From the NCBI GenBank assembly GCA_011634665.1, contig WAEK01000007.1, positions 1,471,001 through 1,535,000 on the forward strand: 64,000 nt of DNA, read 5' to 3'. Shown here piece by piece: positions 58,877 to 64,000 of this stretch; position 1 is the first letter of the stretch, and each line of letters starts with the position of its first letter. This DNA comes from Mortierella sp. BCC40632. Taxonomy: Eukaryota > Mortierellomycota > Mortierellomycetes > Mortierellales > Mortierellaceae. The notes below the pieces were generated by a model. It had not been told where the DNA came from. It worked only from the letters and a program-made list of their open reading frames with translations, and did no database searches. The position numbers and the translations under genes are program-made.

Positions 58877-60922
58877 GGTCGAGTGAGTGGGGGGGTTAGA
58901 TGAAGAAGAAGAGGAAGAGGATATTGGAGAGGAGAAGAAGAAAGGGGAGAGAGGGAGAGAGAGAGAGGGAGAGAAGATGACTGGCACCAGACGAGGGACC
59001 AATGAAGATGACGGCCCTTTTTGTAGCAAGCTTGTGGGTCTGAGCGGGACCAGCAGAGGAGGGCTGAGGAGATGGGATGAGGTCGGGGTCGAGAGAGACA
59101 GGTCAAAGAGGAGAGGAAAGGAAAGGAGGCGGACGCGAACGCGAATGCGGACGGACCAAGTAAGCAGACAGGGCAACCAAAGACTCGGTCAGCCGCGAGG
59201 AGGAAGAAGAGAAAGAAGAAAAGGAGAAGGAGGAGGAGCAGGAGGAGGAGTAGGGAGAGGAGAGAGAGGAAGGAATAGAACGTTGTAAGAACAAGAGCAA
59301 GTCAGACAAGTTAACTACATACGTACAAGAAGAGACCAACTCAAGTGGGCTCAGCCAATGCCGTCGCGGTCGACCTCCGCGTCATGAACAAGCAAGGTTG
59401 TGGGTGGTTTGCGGGCGGGCGGAGGCATGGCAGTGCCACGGTCAGTCGAGAAGCAGCTGCCGCAGGCGGCAACCCCGCAGGGTAGGGCTGGAACAATTGC
59501 GCTCTTGGGAGCCGCTGGGGCAACACGGCAGGCGGAATGAACCGAAGGGGAGAGGGGGGGGAAGGAAGAAGAGAGGGAAAAAGTAAGGGGGGGGGGGAGG
59601 GAAGAGGGAGTAAGTGAGAGAAGTGAAGGGAAAGAAAGAAGGACCTTCTGAAAGTGTTGGCATGCATGCATACGCACATGCGACACAGTGTGTGCGTGTG
59701 TGTGTGTGCCTGTCCCACCCGTTCCCTGTCTGTTTGGCTGCCCTTTTTTTTTTTTTTTCTTTCCGCCCTGTCGTCTGTCGTGGCCATCATATCAGTCTGT
59801 CCCCCGAGTGGGCGGTTCAGACAGAGCCGAGGATAGGACAGCACTGGGTTGGGTGGTGATGAGAGATGATGATGGTGGGTCTCAGCCATTGGAGGAGAGA
59901 GATAAGGAGAAGAGAGACAAACGAAGCAAGGGAGGCTGGGCTCAAATACGCCACCCAAAGACGAGAAAAGGAAGAGAAGAGAGAAAGAGAGAGAGAGAAA
60001 GAGAGAGAGACGAGAGACGAGAGAGAATAAGAGAGACGAGAACCCAAGAAGAATGTATAAATGGACATGCATCCTGTCTTTGATCCCTTAAATCTCCATC
60101 CCACCACCCCATCCACCATGGACAGAGCAAAAGAACATGGACAATGCTGCCCATTGTGTATACCTTTTAAGCAGGAGGATCCAACAAGAGTCTGGAATAG
60201 CCAAAAAGGATACCAATTGAGGAGATACGGTCAAACACAGAGGGGGTAAAGGGGAGTTGGCCATGGGAATAGCACATTTGAGGGCGCACTGCCCATCCCA
60301 ACATGCCAGTCCATCATTAGCCTTTTTTTTTTTTTTTTTTTTTTTCTTTGATTGTCTACCATGTATCGTTCCTGTGCATAGCACAAAATTCCCAGCCCCT
60401 ATTCTCGCCGCCCATTGTTGTCTTTTTTTTCCTTATTTTCTGTTGTTGTATGGGGCTAGAGGAGAAAGAGTAGGCAATTTTTTTTTTTTTTTTTTTTTTT
60501 TCAATTCCTCTTTGATGTATTCCAGTAGTAGGGCTACTGGAGAGCGAGATTAGAGAATGACGATGCAGTGGGCAGGCTCATTCAAGAAGAAGAAGAAAGA
60601 AGAAAAAAAAAAAATATTTCTTCTTCTTCTTCTCATGGTTGGAGGACAGCCACGCATTGCCGACGAGAACAATTGAACGAGAGAGAGCAAGATAAAAAAA
60701 AAGGAAAAAAAAAAAGGTTGCAACAAACCCACAGGTCCAGAATGAGTGAGGTTTTTTTTTATGCTTTACAGGTAGAGACAAAAACGATGCTATGGGAAAA
60801 GGCGCTCTTTTTTTATCGCTCTCGCTGGACGGGTGGAGCAGAGAAGGAGGAGGGGGGGAAGAGTGACTGGGAGTCTGTGTGTTCTGTGAGAGTGAGTGAA
60901 TGTATGTGCGTGTGTTGTGTGT

Positions 60923-60954
<32 letters not shown>

Positions 60955-61062
60955 AGGGCACCACAAACAAGGGCAAGACGCAAAAAGGTTGGATTCCAAA
61001 CTCAACCCGGTCTGGTCTACCCATGGCCCAAAATGCTCATTCCCATTCCACATTCCATGCCG
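58877..61062. other. 2.2-kb spacer
   Basis: Between the lipase start and the stop of the next minus-strand gene. It contains GA-rich patches (58900-59280, 59940-60020), A/T runs near 60320, 60480 and 60605, and a (GT)n run at 60913-60951. It should include the lipase promoter and the 3' UTR of the next gene. No gene supported. Confidence 0.5.
60913..60951. repeat. (GT)n microsatellite
   Basis: GT run of about 18 units in the spacer downstream of the Ser-rich minus-strand gene. Confidence 0.9.
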
Positions 61063-62004
61063 TCATACGAGGACAACCTGCATCGTCCGCTTCTTGATGC
61101 CCAACCCTCGGACGCTGAGGATGCGTGCTGGCTGCAGTGGCCCCTTCTCCAACGGAAACGACCGCAGCGACGAAGACATGGACGACGAAGACAAAGCATC
61201 GAGCATGACCAGCCTTTCCTCATCCTTGGCCAAATCTTCCATATCTGCCTCTGTTGGACAATGGAAGGGTAGTGTTGGCGAACTTGGCGATTCTGCAGGC
61301 GAAGACGATGCCGTAGAAGAAGCCGAGTCTGTCAGTGGCGGCGTCGACGGTTGTGAAGACATTGGTGACCCCGGTACGGACCTTGAGAGCGACCATGACA
61401 GGGACGACGACGAAGACGAGGACGAAGACTGCCGCCGGGGTGAGAAGGATCGATATGGATGGTTCTCTAGCGACGGCTCTTGAGGTAATGATACTGTGGG
61501 CTTGCGGGAATGTAAAATGAGCAAGTTCCGGCTCAGGTCCATGACATGGCTACTCCGGAACGATGATGGATCGCTCGACCAGCTGTTGCCAGCGACACGG
61601 ACTGTGTTACCGGGAACAGTGCCGGTGGCGGCAGTATGGGTGGCGGGAGCCAGGGCGGCAGCGGTCGCTGATAATGCTGGGGCTGATTTTGCTGGAGCTG
61701 GGGCGTTGGGATCGTCAGGCTCTCCAGATTGCTGGTCATAGCTGTGAATGTCGATGGCCATGGAGAGATCGGCGTCCGTCTGGATGCGGAATGAAAAGAC
61801 GATGCCCTTGGCTGTACAGTCACCCTGAGCAGGCGAGCGGACAGGGGTGCCCTTGCGCCGGCGCTGGACGAGGTCTTGAGGCTGAGGCGAGGGAGATGAG
61901 GCGACGGAAGGAGAGGCCGAGGCATACTTGTGGCTGTTGCGATATGGGTGGTCGGAACCGGCTGAATGCCTGGTCTTTCTGGCGGCAGTCCTTCTCTTGG
62001 CCAT
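61063..62004 (-). CDS. Ser-rich protein with basic N-terminus, unrecognised
   Basis: One open frame of 313 residues from the ATG at 62004. The start MAKRRTAARKTRHSAG is strongly basic, like a nuclear localisation or DNA/RNA-contact tail. A middle block (TAKGIVFSFRIQTDADLSMA then IDIHSYDQQSGEP) looks structured. The central and C-terminal parts are Ala/Pro- then Ser-rich with poly-Ser and an acidic patch (CPTEADMEDLAKDEERLVML). No known domain was recognised. An intron near the 3' end cannot be excluded, because the last residues (IKKRTMQVVLV) look unlike a natural terminus. The pyrimidine tract upstream (plus-strand GA runs 62040-62090) would be its leader. Confidence 0.5.
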   Translation of the reverse strand: MAKRRTAARKTRHSAGSDHPYRNSHKYASASPSVASSPSPQPQDLVQRRRKGTPVRSPAQGDCTAKGIVFSFRIQTDADLSMAIDIHSYDQQSGEPDDPNAPAPAKSAPALSATAAALAPATHTAATGTVPGNTVRVAGNSWSSDPSSFRSSHVMDLSRNLLILHSRKPTVSLPQEPSLENHPYRSFSPRRQSSSSSSSSSLSWSLSRSVPGSPMSSQPSTPPLTDSASSTASSSPAESPSSPTLPFHCPTEADMEDLAKDEERLVMLDALSSSSMSSSLRSFPLEKGPLQPARILSVRGLGIKKRTMQVVLV

Positions 62005-63439
62005 GGAGCAGGGCGGGTGGAGGCGGCGGGAGAGGAACGGTATTTGTAGTTGTGGGAGAGAGAGTGAGTGAGAGAGAGAGAGAGATAGAAGGAGCAAGCA
62101 GCTCAAGATGGGACTCGAGTCAAGGACAGATCGGGGAGAAGAAAACGATGAGTGAGGAGAGGGGAAAATGATCGGAGAAGGGGAGAGAGAGAGATGAAAG
62201 GAGAGATGAGAGAAAAGGAAGAGAGGAGATCAGAAAGTATTCAGAGAGGAGGAGCGAGGACAAAGGATGATGGCTAAGAATGAGGATGGGGAGGGAAAGG
62301 GAGTCGGAGATCAAGCAGAGAGAAAAGAAAGAAGGGGGGAAAGAAGAAAAGGATATAAATATGTTTAATAGGAAAGGAAGGAGGGCGGGAGGCGGCTGCA
62401 GCCACGACGGGAGCGAGAAACAGAGCAACAGAGAAAAGAGAGAATATGTGAGTGTGTGGCACGGTTATGGCCACCGCCAGGGCCCGCTGGAGCACCGCTG
62501 CGGAGGTATGGAGAGAAGAGGGGCTACATGCAGCCGGGGCTGGGGCCGCTCTTTCTCTCTGTCTCTCTCTCTCATACACGCACTCTCTCTTTCTCTCTTT
62601 CTCTCTCCTTCTTGCTTACACTTTCGTTTGCTCTCTCTCTCGCTCTCTTTCTCTCTCTCTCTCCCACACTCTCTCGCTCTTACCTTTTCTCTCCTCTCTC
62701 TCTTTCTCTTCTACACACATTCACACACACTCTCTCTCTCTTTCTCTCCTTCACACAAACACAAACACACACACATACACAAAGGCACACAGGCACACAG
62801 ACATACGCACATCGTTGGGAGAATGCCTTCTCTTTGTTCTTTTGCTTGCATCCAGCATCCCATACCTGCTCTCGTCTCTCTGTCTCTTCCTCTCTTTTTC
62901 TCTTTCTTCTTTCTTTCTCTTCCTTCAGTAGTCACTCTCGCTCTCTATCTCTGAATCTCCCGCTAACTTCAATGGACCAGTCCAGTCTTTTGGCTCACTT
63001 TCTCCGGTCCACCCAGCGACCGTCACTTGTTCGGGATTCACGCCCCGCCAGTCACAAACTTCTTTGTTCAACCGGTGTAGAATGAGAAGGGGGTGGAGAA
63101 GGGGGGGGTGGGGTGGAAAAAAAAAAAAAAAAGGTAGAAGAAGAAGGGTGCATCTACAAACAGACTGCTCATCTGGCTACAAGATGAATCAAGAGCCCGA
63201 GTGTGAGTGTTGCATCATCCATGGAGACAGATGCAAGGAATGAACAAACACATCTCGTCTCCTTTCACGAGCATTGGACAAAGGCGGAGCCGAGCGGATG
63301 GGAGCTGGAACTGAGACCGAGTCGGGAAAAGACAAGCCGGCAGTGGCCGGGTGACTGTGACGGCGGACAAAGAGAGAAGGAAAAAAAAAAAAAAGGGGGG
63401 AAAGAGAGGAAGAAGAAGAAAGGAGGAGGAGGAGGAGGG

Positions 63440-63477
<38 letters not shown>

Positions 63478-64000
63478 GAGGGGAGAGAGGACAAGGCGGG
63501 AGTCTAGGGAGGACCGTGCAGTGATGGACATTGTCCATGGAGAAAAAAAAGGATGGATGGGGAGGGGAGGGAGGGAGACATGAGTACATGCATGGATAAA
63601 AATCCATGGGAGAGGAAAAAAATGGGGATGGATAAAATCATCATGGATGAAATCATGGATGAAATCATGGATGAAATCATGGATGAAATCATGGATGAAA
63701 TCATGGATGCAGACAGACATGGATGCAGACATGGATGAACACAATACTAATAGTGAAGCACAGGGCCGATCCATGGTGTCAGTGAGCGAGTGTTTCGTTT
63801 TGTTTCGCTTCGTTTCCCAGAAGGATAGTAGTGGATTTGGGCTTTGCCCAATTAGGGTCGACTGGACGGGGTCTGATTGGAATGTTCTGTCTTCTTCCTC
63901 AAATAGAGAGAACTGAGAACTGACTGTTGTGGTGCGTGTGCATGTGGCATCCCTGTAATCCCTGTACCCAGGGAATCCGATCACTCGCAGATATCATTTC
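62005..64000. other. repeat-rich right end of the window
   Basis: GA-rich to about 62360, then CT-rich to 62940, then mixed sequence with a (GA)n run near 63446-63474. No gene recognised. Confidence 0.5.
63640..63709. repeat. 12-bp tandem repeat, 5.8 copies
   Basis: The unit ATCATGGATGAA is repeated head to tail almost perfectly, followed by degenerate ATGGATGCAGAC copies to about 63737. On the plus strand it could encode MDEI repeats, but there is no surrounding gene. Confidence 0.95.

Overview
The window is eukaryotic nuclear DNA, almost certainly from a zygomycete-grade fungus (Mucoromycota in the broad sense; Mortierellomycotina or Mucoromycotina are my best guesses). Genes are compact and split by small GT-AG introns. 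The gene set combines fungal-type families (CotH, an Ecl1-type zinc-binding protein, ASA1/GNB1L, an NF-YA/Hap2 subunit, a CENP-B-type HTH protein) with conserved eukaryotic housekeeping genes (RRP41, RBX1, haspin, IMP3, cytosolic aspartate aminotransferase). CotH-family genes are typical of these fungi. Nothing looks prokaryotic, viral or organellar, and I found no intact transposon, CRISPR array, rRNA or tRNA. Most exon-intron models were assembled by hand: junctions were chosen to have splice signals, keep reading phase and restore conserved protein motifs.

Layout. 0-7.2 kb: the 3' part of a Myb/SANT-like gene (+); an NR2C2AP-like discoidin-fold gene (-); RRP41 (+), head to head with it; and an ASA1/GNB1L WD40 gene (+). 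7.2-13.6 kb: a long CT-rich leader and a TBC-domain gene (+) whose first intron is 2.6 kb. 13.6-16.5 kb: gene-poor, with a possible decayed LRR-like fragment. 16.5-32.9 kb: RBX1 (+), haspin kinase (-), an ECHDC1-like decarboxylase (+), an alpha/beta-hydrolase (-), an Ecl1-family protein (-), a CENP-B-type HTH protein (-) and aspartate aminotransferase (+). 32.9-36.6 kb: mostly non-coding, with scraps of possible exons and two TATA boxes. 36.6-43.4 kb: a CotH family protein (+) and a large low-complexity protein (-). 43.4-53.8 kb: a simple-repeat-rich spacer, NF-YA/HAP2 (+), IMP3 (-) and another long spacer. 53.8-62.0 kb: a Ser-rich protein (+), a class 3 lipase with a membrane anchor and long tail (-), and a second Ser-rich protein (-). 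62-64 kb: repeats and spacer.

The genes do not form an operon or cluster. Independent loci act in RNA processing (RRP41, IMP3), chromatin and transcription (haspin, NF-YA, ASA1-like, CENP-B-type, Ecl1-like), ubiquitin ligation (RBX1), traffic (TBC), metabolism (AAT, ECHDC1-like, lipase, hydrolase) and the cell surface (CotH). Adjacent genes are often convergent or divergent with short shared spacers.

The most striking property is the density of homopolymer A/T runs and CT/GA microsatellites in introns, leaders and spacers. Within introns, T or CT runs lie mainly on the sense strand, so the repeats largely predict gene orientation. Three gene models are unusual: RBX1 has its conserved cullin-binding strand out of frame, CotH lacks a splice donor where a poly-A run sits, and the hydrolase appears to need a 9-nt microexon. 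I found no convincing new multi-gene system.
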